DNA of 60,164 nt. It comes from Caldisericales bacterium. Its GTDB lineage: Bacteria; Caldisericota; Caldisericia; JAAYUI01. The translations under genes were made by a program, and so were the position numbers. Below are positions 9,789-18,883 of this stretch, in pieces; within the stretch, counting starts at the first letter, position 1; each line of letters opens with the position of its first letter. The DNA lies in NCBI GenBank assembly GCA_022707885.1, contig JAKIZT010000011.1, forward strand, positions 3,127-63,290, in the 5' to 3' direction. The notes under the pieces were generated by a model. It saw only the letters and a program-made list of their open reading frames with translations, had not been told where the DNA came from and ran no database searches.

Positions 9789-11650
9789 GCAAAATAATAG
9801 GAATTGACCTTGGAACTTCAAACAGCGCTTCCGCTGTGGTAATTGGAGGAAAACCGACAATCATACCAGCAGCGGAAGGAGTTTCTGTTGGAGGAAAGAC
9901 CGTCCCGTCGTACGTGGCTTTCACAAAAGATGGGCAGATGCTGGTTGGAGAGCCAGCCAGAAGGCAGGCCGCACTCAACCCGGAAAACACGATCACAGCC
10001 ATCAAGAGGAAAATGGGCACCAACTACAAGGTCAATGTGTTTGGCAAGGAATACACGCCACAACAAATATCAGCATTCATTCTTCAGAAGATTAAGAGGG
10101 ACGCCGAGGCCTACCTTGGCGAACCGGTGAGTAAGGCCGTAATCACCGTCCCAGCTTATTTCAATGACGATCAAAGGCAGGCAACAAAAGATGCTGGAGC
10201 AATTGCTGGTCTTGAGGTCCTGAGGCTAATCAATGAGCCAACGGCCGCCGCATTCGCCTATGGCGTAGACAAGGGCGACAAAGAACAAAAGATCATGGTC
10301 TTTGACTTCGGTGGTGGAACACTTGATGTAACAATAATGGATTTCGGGCGTGGAGTGTTCGAGGTGAGGTCGACATCTGGCGACACACAGCTTGGTGGCA
10401 CCGACATGGACAACATTCTCATCAACTACATCATGGACGAGTTCAAGCACGACACAGGAATCGATCTCAGGGGCAACAAGGACGTGACTTACAGGCTTAA
10501 AGAGGCCGCAGAGAAAGCAAAGATCGAGCTTTCCACAACCCTTGAAACCCAAATTAACCTTCCATTCATAGCATCTGATGCCTCCGGCCCAAAACACCTC
10601 ATGCTTACAATCACCAGAACAAAGCTTGAACAGCTTGTAAGGCCAATCATCGAAAAATGCAGGGCACCAATGGAACAGGCCATCAGGGACGCAAACCTGA
10701 CACCAAACCAGATAGACAAGATCCTGCTCGTTGGTGGACCAACCAGAATGCCGATAACACAGAAATTTGTCGAAGACTTCATGGGTAAAGCGCCGGAACG
10801 CGGCATTGATCCAATGGAATGTGTTTCCCTTGGTGCAGCAATACAGGGTGCCGTCCTTGCCGGAGAGGTAAAAGATGTCATTCTTGTCGATGTCACACCG
10901 CTTACGCTTGGAATAGAAACACTTGGTGGCGTCCTCACAAAGATGATTGACAGAAATACACCTGTCCCCACCAAACAAACACAGGTTTTCTCAACGGCGG
11001 CCGACAATCAGACCCAGGTTGAAATCCATGTCCTTCAGGGCGAGAGGCCAATGGCAGGCGACAACCTTTCTCTCGGAAAATTCATCCTTGATGGCATTCC
11101 ACCGGCACCAAGAGGCATACCACAAATCGAAGTCACCTATGAGATAGACTCAAATGGAATAGTCAATGTCTCTGCCGTGGACAAGGCATCTGGCAAGAAG
11201 CAATCAATCCGCATAGAAAATGCCAACAAGCTCGACAAAAATGACATCGAGAAGATGAAGAAAGAAGCCGAGACCTACTCCGATGCTGATAAAACCAGAA
11301 GAGAAAAGGTCGAGCTCAAAAACAAAGCCGACACCCTCATATACACCGCCAGAAAATCGGCAAAAGATGCCGAGGGCAAGGTGGATGCAGAGAAAATCAA
11401 AAAAGTCAACGATCTTGCCGATGATGTTGAAAAAATGATCAAGGAGGACCAGACAGACAACCTGCAATCCAGAGTATCAGAGCTTGAATCCGCCCTCTCG
11501 GAGCTTGGCCAGCAAATGTATCAGCAAGCACAAGCACAGCAGGGCCAGCAAACTCAACAGGAGCAGCCAGGGCCTGGAACCCAGGACCAGGGCGGCAATG
11601 ATAATGGAGAAGGGCCGACCATAAATGGAGAGGGCAGGGTAAAGGAATAA
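9785..11650 (+). CDS. dnaK: Chaperone DnaK (Hsp70)
   Basis: A 621-residue Hsp70. The ATPase domain begins [15 protein letters not shown] and carries the phosphate loop [29 protein letters not shown] and [12 protein letters not shown]. The substrate domain begins [14 protein letters not shown]. The tail is Gln/Gly-rich and ends EGRVKE instead of the common EEVKD-like ending. The first loop reads TSNS where most DnaKs have TTNS. The start at 9785 has an aaaggagg ribosome binding site and overlaps grpE by 4 nt. It works with GrpE and DnaJ encoded on either side and should be heat-shock controlled through CIRCE. Confidence 0.97.
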   Translation: MSKIIGIDLGTSNSASAVVIGGKPTIIPAAEGVSVGGKTVPSYVAFTKDGQMLVGEPARRQAALNPENTITAIKRKMGTNYKVNVFGKEYTPQQISAFILQKIKRDAEAYLGEPVSKAVITVPAYFNDDQRQATKDAGAIAGLEVLRLINEPTAAAFAYGVDKGDKEQKIMVFDFGGGTLDVTIMDFGRGVFEVRSTSGDTQLGGTDMDNILINYIMDEFKHDTGIDLRGNKDVTYRLKEAAEKAKIELSTTLETQINLPFIASDASGPKHLMLTITRTKLEQLVRPIIEKCRAPMEQAIRDANLTPNQIDKILLVGGPTRMPITQKFVEDFMGKAPERGIDPMECVSLGAAIQGAVLAGEVKDVILVDVTPLTLGIETLGGVLTKMIDRNTPVPTKQTQVFSTAADNQTQVEIHVLQGERPMAGDNLSLGKFILDGIPPAPRGIPQIEVTYEIDSNGIVNVSAVDKASGKKQSIRIENANKLDKNDIEKMKKEAETYSDADKTRREKVELKNKADTLIYTARKSAKDAEGKVDAEKIKKVNDLADDVEKMIKEDQTDNLQSRVSELESALSELGQQMYQQAQAQQGQQTQQEQPGPGTQDQGGNDNGEGPTINGEGRVKE

Positions 11651-11685
11651 TCAATCCCGCCTTTTTCATGTGAATCTGGAAGTTG

Positions 11686-11723
11686 CAAGGATGCAGTCTT
11701 CCCTGAGGGGGACTGCATCCTTG
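11686..11723 (+). other. Strong stem-loop between dnaK and dnaJ
   Basis: Arms 11686-11698 and 11711-11723 are perfectly complementary over 13 bp (CAAGGATGCAGTC and its complement) with a 12-nt loop. No T-run follows, so this is not a standard intrinsic terminator. It more likely marks an RNA processing or stability element that lowers dnaJ expression relative to dnaK. Confidence 0.6.
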
Positions 11724-11757
11724 ACATTATACAAGCACGAAGCAAACTAGGAAAATA

Positions 11758-12840
11758 ATGGCTGCCAAAGATTACTACGATGTTTTGGGTGTTGGAAGAA
11801 ACGCCACAGAAGACGAGATAAAAGACGCCTATCGAAAATTGGTCAGGCAGTACCACCCTGATACAAACAAGGACAATCCTGATGCCGAAAAAAAGATGGC
11901 AGAAATCAACGAGGCATACACGGTTCTGTCCAACAAAGAAAAAAGGGCAAAATATGACCAGTTTGGGCAAGTCCCGCCAGAAGGGGCAGGGTTCCCGGGT
12001 GGTGGATATGGCGTCAACTTTACCGATGATCTGGGGTCGTTTGCCGACATTTTTGACACCATGTTTGGTGGTGGTGGCAGGAGTCAGAGGCCAAGGGGCC
12101 AGGTTGTATACGAGGGTGCAGACATAAGGACCGATGTATCGATAACCCTCCAGGAGGCCTTTAGTGGCAAAACGATCCTCATTGACCTGCAAAGATTTGA
12201 CAAATGCCCCGAATGCGAGGGAACAGGTGCTGCCAAGGGCACAAAACCAGAAACATGCCCGGATTGCAAAGGCTCCGGCCAGGTCAAAAGGACCCAGCAG
12301 ACGTTCCTGGGTACGTTCCAGACAGTAGGCACATGCCCCAGATGTGGCGGCTCCGGAAAAGTAATCAGTTCCCCATGCCCAAAATGCAAAGGTGAGACGC
12401 TCGTCAAGGCAACCCACAAAATTGAAGTGAAAATCCCCGCAGGCGTAGAAGATGGAATGAGAGTCAGACTTGCAAGCCAGGGCGATTCTGGCAAAAACGG
12501 TGGCAGACCTGGCGATCTCTATGTAATGGTCCACGTCAAGACGGACAAGATATTCACAAGAGAAGGGGCAAACATTTATTCCCAGGTAACAATTTCCATG
12601 TACGAGGCGGCTCTTGGCGCCGAAATCACGATATACACCATTGATGGAAAAGAAAAAATAACCATCAAACCAGGTATTCAGCCTGGTGACACAATGACCC
12701 TGAGAGGCAAGGGAATGCCCTACCTCAACTCCAGCAGAAGGGGTGACCATATAATCAACTTCAAGGTGACAGTCCCCAAAAAACTTTCACAAAAAGAGAA
12801 GTCCCTGCTAAAGCAAATCATGGGAATAAAGGAAGAATAA
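11758..12840 (+). CDS. dnaJ: Chaperone DnaJ (Hsp40, type I)
   Basis: A 360-residue co-chaperone that stimulates DnaK ATPase. The J domain (about 5-70) has the HPD motif at 33-35. A Gly/Phe-rich segment follows, then a zinc-binding region with four CxxC modules: CPECEGTG, CPDCKGSG, CPRCGGSG and CPKCKGET; the last has lost its second glycine. The C-terminal substrate-binding domains are complete (KIEVKIPAGVEDGMRVRL). The ATG is preceded by tagga. It lies 107 nt after dnaK, separated by the stem-loop. Confidence 0.96.
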   Translation: MAAKDYYDVLGVGRNATEDEIKDAYRKLVRQYHPDTNKDNPDAEKKMAEINEAYTVLSNKEKRAKYDQFGQVPPEGAGFPGGGYGVNFTDDLGSFADIFDTMFGGGGRSQRPRGQVVYEGADIRTDVSITLQEAFSGKTILIDLQRFDKCPECEGTGAAKGTKPETCPDCKGSGQVKRTQQTFLGTFQTVGTCPRCGGSGKVISSPCPKCKGETLVKATHKIEVKIPAGVEDGMRVRLASQGDSGKNGGRPGDLYVMVHVKTDKIFTREGANIYSQVTISMYEAALGAEITIYTIDGKEKITIKPGIQPGDTMTLRGKGMPYLNSSRRGDHIINFKVTVPKKLSQKEKSLLKQIMGIKEE

Positions 12841-12841
12841 T

Positions 12842-13681
12842 TTGGAAAAACTGCTCTTTGGCACCGGAGGTGCCCCGCTCTCAACCACTGGTTCCGGCAG
12901 TGAAGCCGGAATAAAGAGGATCAGGGAGCTAGGGCTATCCTGCATGGAGATTGAATGGGTGCAGAGCAGTCCTTCTGCAAAAGAATCCAAAACACTTTCC
13001 GGAATCAGGGAAGAGGCAGAAAAAGAACCGAAAGTGATTCTTTCATGCCACGCATCATACTACATCAATCTGGCCGGAGAACCCGAAGTCATCGGTGCAT
13101 CAAGGGACAGGATCCAGCGATCGGCGAAAGCGCTTTCGATTGCAGGCGGAAGAAATGTGGTTTTTCACCCCGCTTTCTACAAGGGGATGACAAGCGAGCA
13201 AACGCTTGGAATTGTAGTTGGAAACCTCCTCAAGGTAATAAAGTGGTTTGAAGAAAACAATGTAAAAGGTGTTTGCCTGCGCCCGGAAACAACAGGGAAA
13301 CCAACACAATTCGGTTCCCTGGAGGAAATCATCAAAATTTGCCTCGAGGTTCCAAACACATTGCCCTGCGTGGATTTTGCCCATCTTCATGCAAGAGCAG
13401 GCGGCAAAAATAACTCCTACAAAGAATTTGCAGAGTCTCTTGAGATGATAGGAAAAAAACTCGGAGATGATGCCCTGAAGGACATTCATATTCACATGTC
13501 AGGAATTGAATATTCAGACAAAGGCGAAAGAAAACATCTTAAACTGGATGAATCTGACATGAATTACAAAGAGCTGATGAAGGCCCTCAAGGATTACAAT
13601 GTTGCAGGAACAATGATCTGCGAGAGCCCGGTGCTTGAAGAAGACGCACTAATAATGAAGGCCCACTACGAGTCCCTTTGA
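12842..13681 (+). CDS. Endonuclease IV-like TIM-barrel protein
   Basis: A 279-residue protein of the AP endonuclease 2/xylose isomerase-like TIM-barrel fold, closest in pattern to the short deoxyribonuclease IV group found in archaea and some bacteria. Visible metal-site motifs are HASYYINLAG, VFHPAFYKG, LRPETTGKPTQFGS, CVDFAHLHAR, DIHIHMSGIEYS and a final CESP. The expected role is cleavage at abasic DNA sites during base excision repair. The start is a TTG one base after the dnaJ stop, with aggaagaa upstream inside dnaJ, so it is the last gene of the chaperone operon. A sugar isomerase-like role cannot be excluded. Confidence 0.75.
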   Translation: MEKLLFGTGGAPLSTTGSGSEAGIKRIRELGLSCMEIEWVQSSPSAKESKTLSGIREEAEKEPKVILSCHASYYINLAGEPEVIGASRDRIQRSAKALSIAGGRNVVFHPAFYKGMTSEQTLGIVVGNLLKVIKWFEENNVKGVCLRPETTGKPTQFGSLEEIIKICLEVPNTLPCVDFAHLHARAGGKNNSYKEFAESLEMIGKKLGDDALKDIHIHMSGIEYSDKGERKHLKLDESDMNYKELMKALKDYNVAGTMICESPVLEEDALIMKAHYESL

Positions 13682-13729
13682 AAGGGACCCAAGCAGGCCT
13701 TCACATTTTGCTCTATCTAGTTGATATTT

Positions 13730-16489
13730 CTATTTCAAAAAGCTGAGAATAACACCCACAATCTTGCCAATAAAGCTATAGTAGGATGCTTTCGTCTTGA
13801 AGCTGTATGGCGAGGTCCAGTTGGATGAACCGGCAGCATTGACAGATCTTATTCTCCAGTAGTAAGTTGTTGATGGGTTAAGGGTCGGAGATACATACGA
13901 AGTTGTTGTTATACCGGTTACGTTGACTACAGTGCTTGAAAATGTCATCGAAGTGGAAACCTGTAGATCGTAGGATGTTGCTCTGTCGCCAGCGCTCCAT
14001 TGCAATGTTGGGGTGAGGCTTGAGGCCGTTGATCCATAGGTTGGAGAAGACGGGAATGGAAGTCCTGGAGGAAGCGGGAATGTTGTTGCGCTTGCTTCAG
14101 TACAATACTGAGAGGAGCCATTATCGTTGATCGCCTTGACCCTGTAAAAATACTCTGTATCCGCAGTCAAATTAGTGTTGCTATAGGAAGTAACATTCTC
14201 GCCAACGGAGGCGATTTTTGTGTAGCTCCCAAGACCATTTCTACGCTCAATCTCAAACCCTGTTTCGTTCGTAGCGTTATCTTTCCAGGTAAGGTTTATC
14301 TGTGAAGATGAGACAGCTGTTGCAACAAGATCTGACGGCGGGTTTGGAGTTGGGTCAGAGGTCTGGAAATCCCAAACAGTTGACCAGTTGGAACCAACAT
14401 CAACGCTGTTAAAAGCCATTACTCTCCAATAGTATTTCGTCTTCCAATTAAGAGTCCCGATGGCTATATCGTACTTTGTGGCAGTAAGATTGTTTTTGTC
14501 AATCACAGTTGTGCTGAAGTTGGACGCGGTTGAAACCTGCAGCCTGTAATAAGAAGCGTTGTTTGCAACGTTCCATTCAAGGCTCGGGTTTAAATACTGG
14601 AAAACTGTTCCTGTTGTTGGAGTTTTGAGTGTTGGTGTATCTGGTACCGGTGGATGTGTTTTTGCACTGGCAAGATTGCTGTAATCTGAATAGGAGTTAA
14701 CGTTTACAGATCTGACTCTGAAATAATAAAGCGTGGTATCTTTGAGACTTCTAACCGAGTACGAGACAACATCGGGCTGGAGATTGCTTACAAGCTCCCA
14801 TGCCCCAGATAGTCCTTCCCTCTTCTCGAGCGAGAACCCGGTTTCATTGTTCGAATTGTCAGTCCACGCTACATTGATTTGTGATGTAGATACTGCGGTT
14901 GCAGTAAGGTTGGATGGTGGATTTGGTGGCGGAGCTGATGCAGTCCTGAAATACCACACATCAGACCAGGAAGAAACCACATTCTGTGCGTTAACCGATG
15001 CTACACGCCAATAATAAAGACTGTTCCAGAAGAGCGTTGCATCATTCACCTCATAAGAAGCTGTCGAGATATTGCTTGCATCTACAATCTTTGTTGCAAA
15101 ATCAGAACCCTCTGAAACTTGTACTTTGTAGGTAACATCGCCAGCAACAGCATTCCATTCAAGTTTTGGGTGCTGGGATGATACCGTTGATTCATTTGCC
15201 GGTGATTTAAGATTTGGCGTGATTGGAGCGGTAGCATTTGTGGCAATGAAGGACATTTCGTCACCATAAGCACTTCCTGATCCACCAGTAGCTTTTGCTT
15301 TGTAATAATATTTTGTACCATTGCTAAGGCCACTGACCATTGCATAAAAGGTCCCGGTTGAAGTTTTTGTTTCGCCACTTGTTGACCAGTTGTATGGCCC
15401 ACCAGATTTTGTTCCATATTCGAACTTTACTGTTACAGAAGTTTCAGAACCCATATCTGTTAATTTGCCATTGAGCTGCGCACTGGACGGACCAATTCTT
15501 GATGCCTGGACTGTCTGGACAGTTGGTGGAGTTGCTGATTTAATCTTAAGGACGGTAACAGCATAATGCTGGAGACCCATTGAGCTGTAACTTCCACCCC
15601 AAGTCATTGTATGGGCTGCATAATCCCAGGTATCCCTGATATATATCTTGTTTGTGCCATCAGAAGTATCGTAACCATAACCAAGCATCGAATGGCTTGT
15701 GACCTGGATCATGACGGGTCTTCCTGCGTCAATCTCGGCCTTGAAATCGTCAAATGTAAAACCTTTGTTTGGATCAGTTCCTTTGCCTTTAATTCTTTGC
15801 GTGAAATTATCAAGCACAGTATAACCTCTGGACTGAACAAAAAGCTTCATTCCATGGCACCCGTCTCTATAGGTTGGCTCAGAGCCAGTATAGTCAGAGA
15901 GTTTATTCCCTACATCATCTTCCCAGAACATGGTCCCACCATCAATGTTTCCATACTTTGACTGGTTGGTTCCCATGTAGTCGCCAGTGCAATCACCAAG
16001 GGCATGCATGACCCATCCGTTTGTGATATATGGATCAGGCTCAGAACTGTAAGTATCTACCCAAAAATCATCAACATGGCCCCTGTTCTTTCTCTGATCA
16101 AGGTTCTGCATGGTTGCAGAAAGCGGGCATTTGCCATACCCCCAACTTTGGTTGTTCATTGGACACACACCATTATTGGTTGGGCCTTTATACATATCCG
16201 GAAAACCGTTGTTGTCGTAGTAACCCATCATCATTGCAGCACTTGTTGCAGAACACCCATAACACCAGTCAAAACCTGGCACTCCAGTGAGTGTTTTTGA
16301 TACTCCCTGGACCTGTGACATTGGCTCTCTGGCCGGTGGCTCAAGAACTGGTGGTGGTGTGCCATCAATGATTATTGCTCCAATATTTCCTTCAGTTTTG
16401 TACCCCAATGAGGTTCCAATACCATGGAACGACATACCCAGAATTGAAATGGCAAGAAGCAAGGTCAGTAGAAGTTTTTTTCCTTTCAT
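13730..16489 (-). CDS. Secreted C39-type cysteine peptidase with fibronectin III domains
   Basis: The protein has 919 residues from the ATG at 16489, which has ggaaaggaag 7-8 nt upstream; a TTG 7 codons earlier is less likely. A signal peptide (about 1-29) precedes a short pro-region with GAIIIDGTP at 37-45. The peptidase domain (about 60-330) has the Cys motif DWCYGCSATSAAMM (C79 the likely nucleophile) and the His motif VTSHSMLGYGYD, as in C39-like papain-fold peptidases. Fibronectin III domains alternate with a second beta-sandwich repeat of the type PxLxWN...YxxQVS...YYWRV. The last residues form a hydrophobic, lysine-tipped tail (SFIGKIVGVILSFLK). It is probably a cell-surface or exported protease or adhesin; the substrate is unknown. 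Confidence 0.8.
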   Translation of the reverse strand: MKGKKLLLTLLLAISILGMSFHGIGTSLGYKTEGNIGAIIIDGTPPPVLEPPAREPMSQVQGVSKTLTGVPGFDWCYGCSATSAAMMMGYYDNNGFPDMYKGPTNNGVCPMNNQSWGYGKCPLSATMQNLDQRKNRGHVDDFWVDTYSSEPDPYITNGWVMHALGDCTGDYMGTNQSKYGNIDGGTMFWEDDVGNKLSDYTGSEPTYRDGCHGMKLFVQSRGYTVLDNFTQRIKGKGTDPNKGFTFDDFKAEIDAGRPVMIQVTSHSMLGYGYDTSDGTNKIYIRDTWDYAAHTMTWGGSYSSMGLQHYAVTVLKIKSATPPTVQTVQASRIGPSSAQLNGKLTDMGSETSVTVKFEYGTKSGGPYNWSTSGETKTSTGTFYAMVSGLSNGTKYYYKAKATGGSGSAYGDEMSFIATNATAPITPNLKSPANESTVSSQHPKLEWNAVAGDVTYKVQVSEGSDFATKIVDASNISTASYEVNDATLFWNSLYYWRVASVNAQNVVSSWSDVWYFRTASAPPPNPPSNLTATAVSTSQINVAWTDNSNNETGFSLEKREGLSGAWELVSNLQPDVVSYSVRSLKDTTLYYFRVRSVNVNSYSDYSNLASAKTHPPVPDTPTLKTPTTGTVFQYLNPSLEWNVANNASYYRLQVSTASNFSTTVIDKNNLTATKYDIAIGTLNWKTKYYWRVMAFNSVDVGSNWSTVWDFQTSDPTPNPPSDLVATAVSSSQINLTWKDNATNETGFEIERRNGLGSYTKIASVGENVTSYSNTNLTADTEYFYRVKAINDNGSSQYCTEASATTFPLPPGLPFPSSPTYGSTASSLTPTLQWSAGDRATSYDLQVSTSMTFSSTVVNVTGITTTSYVSPTLNPSTTYYWRIRSVNAAGSSNWTSPYSFKTKASYYSFIGKIVGVILSFLK

Positions 16490-16807
16490 ATAAAACTTCC
16501 TTTCCGTCAACTGTATGGGATTGTTGACATTTGCTTTAAATATAGAAAATTTTAAATAAAAGTCAAATTAAATCGTTGCCAGAATGACGTTTATTTGAGA
16601 TTAGTTTTTAATCGTGATAAATAAATACAGATAAAGAATTATTTAATATAAACGCTGATGAATAATCTCAAGTTGAGAATAATTCTTGAGTATTTCAATA
16701 AATCATAAGTCTTAAAATATCAACAATCCATATAATAATATCGCATATCTTATTAGAACAAAAACCAAAAACTTGGCTATTTAATCGAACCGACATGGGC
16801 GCTCTTC
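16490..16807. other. AT-rich intergenic region
   Basis: This stretch lies between the divergent peptidase gene and the methyltransferase operon. I see no open frame with coding character and no tRNA-like fold. It should hold the promoter for the minus-strand peptidase gene, but I could not pick a convincing -35/-10 pair there. Confidence 0.5.
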
Positions 16808-16837
16808 TTGACTTTTTGATTTTTTTTCTGCTATTAT
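16808..16837 (+). promoter_or_regulatory. Promoter of the methyltransferase/dehydratase operon
   Basis: A -35 TTGACT (16808-16813) and -10 TATTAT (16832-16837) are 18 bp apart. The predicted start near 16844 gives a leader of about 180 nt before the TTG start codon, containing the folded region described next. Confidence 0.6.
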
Positions 16838-16860
16838 GCTGACAAATTCTAAAAGAAAGA

Positions 16861-17015
16861 GGCGGGAAATGTACTCAAGGAATATCAATCACAAAAGTCT
16901 TTGAGCCGGGCGCCAAACCGTCAGTCTGACGGTTCCGCATAATAAACCGGACGCGTCCCGCCAGCCAAAAATCTAGATCCTTTTTGTTTGGTGGCCGCGC
17001 CACACAAAAAGGAGG
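16861..17015 (+). promoter_or_regulatory. Structured riboswitch-like leader with SD-sequestering hairpin
   Basis: Complementary arms define a closed multi-branch fold: closing stem GGCGGGA (16861-16867) with TCCCGCC (16956-16962); arm CTCAAGG (16874-16880) with CTTTGAG (16899-16905, one G-U); CCGG (16906-16909) with CCGG (16947-16950); and inside it AACCGTCAG (16916-16924) with CTGACGGTT (16926-16934). A second hairpin, 16979-16987 with 17004-17012 (9 perfect pairs) and 16991-16995 with 16999-17003, takes up the first four bases of the ribosome binding site aaggagg (17009-17015). That is the layout of a translation-controlling riboswitch. GGGAA and CCCGCCA recall parts of the cobalamin riboswitch core, but the rest of that consensus is missing, so I assign no ligand. 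Confidence 0.6.
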
Positions 17016-17022
17016 AATTGTT

Positions 17023-17823
17023 TTGGAGCACAGCAAATTTACTTTAAAAGATGTTCAGGATGTTTACACAGGAGCCCACAAAGATCTCTGGGAACTCGTC
17101 ATGGGAGAGCAAATCCATATCGGTGGCTTCGCTTCATCGATGGAACTCGCACAGAGGGCTGGAATCAAAGAAGGTGCGAGAGGTGTTGATTTGTGTTGCT
17201 GTGTTGGCGCAGGCATGAGGTTTCTGGCAAAAAACTTCAAGGTCAGCATGGCAGGTGTCGATGCAACTGACAGGGTCCTTGGCGAGGCTGTGGAGCGGGC
17301 CAAAAAAGAGGGGCTGGGGGCAAAACTGGAATTCAAAAAAGGTGATGTAACAGCAGTCCCGTATCCAAACTCAACGTTTGATTTTGTGTGGGGCGAGGAT
17401 GCATGGTGCTATGTAGAAGACAAGGGGAAGCTCATCTCTGAAGCTGCAAGAATATTAAAACCTGGCGGGACAATTGCCTTCACCGACTGGATCGAGGGAC
17501 ATAACAAACTGACAAAGGAAGAAGCATCCAGAATTTTTGATTTCATGAAATTTCCATACATGGAAACCCTTGAAGGTTACAAAAACCTCCTTGAAAAAAA
17601 TGGCTTCGAGGTAATTGAAGCGGCCGATCAGAACCAGTATTTCGCAGATACAATTCAATTGTACATCGACATGCTCACAAAACAGTTCACCTATGATGCC
17701 CTGAAGATAATCGGGGACGATGCCAGCATGATGCAGGCCATGGGTGGCGAGATGGTGTTTATGAGAGACATGGCCCGCGCAGGTCGTTTCAGCAGGGGAC
17801 GATTTATAGGAAGAAAGAAGTAG
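17023..17823 (+). CDS. SAM-dependent methyltransferase
   Basis: A 266-residue class I methyltransferase. Motif I is VDLCCCVGAGMRFLA, unusual for three consecutive Cys where most relatives have acidic or Gly residues. The adenine-side motif is VAGVDATD-like (MAGVDATDRVL), and GDVTAVPYPNSTFDFVWGED and RILKPGGTIAFTDW follow. The pattern is nearest to glycine/sarcosine-type N-methyltransferases and related small-molecule enzymes, but the substrate is unknown. I start it at a TTG 7 nt after aaggagg; frame-open sequence upstream overlaps the leader hairpin. It is the first gene of the operon with the dehydratase-type proteins, ending 1 nt before the next ATG. Confidence 0.8.
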   Translation: MEHSKFTLKDVQDVYTGAHKDLWELVMGEQIHIGGFASSMELAQRAGIKEGARGVDLCCCVGAGMRFLAKNFKVSMAGVDATDRVLGEAVERAKKEGLGAKLEFKKGDVTAVPYPNSTFDFVWGEDAWCYVEDKGKLISEAARILKPGGTIAFTDWIEGHNKLTKEEASRIFDFMKFPYMETLEGYKNLLEKNGFEVIEAADQNQYFADTIQLYIDMLTKQFTYDALKIIGDDASMMQAMGGEMVFMRDMARAGRFSRGRFIGRKK

Positions 17824-17824
17824 A

Positions 17825-18883
17825 ATGAAAGAAGTTTTCCAGAATCCCATCTATATCGATGTATTCGAAGCAAGGCAAAATGCGGAAAATGCAATAAAAT
17901 ATGCCTGCTCATGGGTGCCAAGGGAGCTCCTGGAAAGCTTCGATCTTAAAACAGCAAGGCTGATGGGCTGCGGAACACCATCCCATGAGTCCGCCGGAGA
18001 AAGAAAATTAAGCGGAGAGGTATGTTCTTTCTGCAAAACCATAGCAGGTGCGCCTGGCAGTGGCGCACCTGTGATTGGCTGCACCTCATGCGACCAGATG
18101 AGAAGGTTGTCAGAGATCATTCTTTCAGAAAAAGATAAAACCGGATTTATGGTCAATGTTCCAAAAACTTGCACAGATAACTCGAAAGAGCTTTATCGCA
18201 GTGAAATAAATGCCCTTTGTTCACACCTCGAATCGTTGACTGGCAAGTCATTGACTGATGAGTCACTCAACATCGGCAAGTTAAAAAGTGTTTGTGACAA
18301 AAGAAATTTCATCAGATCAAAGTTGAGACTACTCAGAAAATCCTTAAGTGCTGTTGATTTTCACTGCCTTGTCCATCTGGAATCCCAGACCGGACCTGAT
18401 TTTATGATATCCTATCTTGAAAAACCTTTTAAAACAAAAATCAGCCCAAAGAAAAAAACCATGCTGGCAGGAAGTCCGTTGACACTTGAGGACGCAGCAT
18501 TTCTAAAATTGCTGGAGGATTCAGGTTTTGACATTGTTTTCAATGCCACATGCACTGGTGACAGGAGTATTGATTTTGATGTTTTAATAAAAGATGATCC
18601 GATTACTGACCTGGCCGATTCATATTTCAATCGTCCACCATGTATATGGAAAAGACCAAATGATTCTTTTTATTCCTATGTTTCTAAAAAACTCGGAGAA
18701 ACCGGTGCAACTTCAGTGATCTGGAGATCAGTGAGATATTGCGACCTGTGGAACATCGAGGCCCAGCGGGCAAAACAGATAATCAATCTGCCAATGCTTG
18801 TGCTTGACATGAATTACTCAGACACCTGCTCTCCAAGGACTGCAACAAGGGTAGAGGCGTTCAGGGAGAGTTTGCCACAATGA
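17825..18883 (+). CDS. 2-hydroxyacyl-CoA dehydratase-type protein, small subunit
   Basis: A 352-residue protein of the HgdB/BcrC/FldC superfamily of iron-sulfur dehydratases and reductases. Signs are the two Rossmann-like halves, the N-terminal segment SWVPRELLESFDL followed by MGCG, and Cys motifs CSFCKTIAG and GCTSCDQMRR where the family binds its [4Fe-4S] cluster. The C-terminal half has a further RYCDLWNIEAQRAKQ and ends with a family-typical arginine-rich segment, TATRVEAF. It overlaps the next gene by 4 nt (ATGA), which suggests the two form a heterodimer. The CoA-ester or other substrate cannot be told from sequence. Confidence 0.7.
   Translation: MKEVFQNPIYIDVFEARQNAENAIKYACSWVPRELLESFDLKTARLMGCGTPSHESAGERKLSGEVCSFCKTIAGAPGSGAPVIGCTSCDQMRRLSEIILSEKDKTGFMVNVPKTCTDNSKELYRSEINALCSHLESLTGKSLTDESLNIGKLKSVCDKRNFIRSKLRLLRKSLSAVDFHCLVHLESQTGPDFMISYLEKPFKTKISPKKKTMLAGSPLTLEDAAFLKLLEDSGFDIVFNATCTGDRSIDFDVLIKDDPITDLADSYFNRPPCIWKRPNDSFYSYVSKKLGETGATSVIWRSVRYCDLWNIEAQRAKQIINLPMLVLDMNYSDTCSPRTATRVEAFRESLPQ

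Noticed and set aside
11554..12750. Minus-strand open frame of 398 codons
   Set aside because: Antisense to dnaJ and the end of dnaK; Cys/Phe-rich translation with no domain.
13672..13688. Hairpin at the stop codon of the endonuclease IV-like gene as a terminator
   Set aside because: The stem GTCCC/GGGAC is short, overlaps the coding end and is not followed by a T-run.
16861..16962. Cobalamin riboswitch
   Set aside because: GGGAA and CCCGCCA fragments are present, but I could not find the GGUG/AAxUCC core or the remaining conserved segments, so I left the class open.
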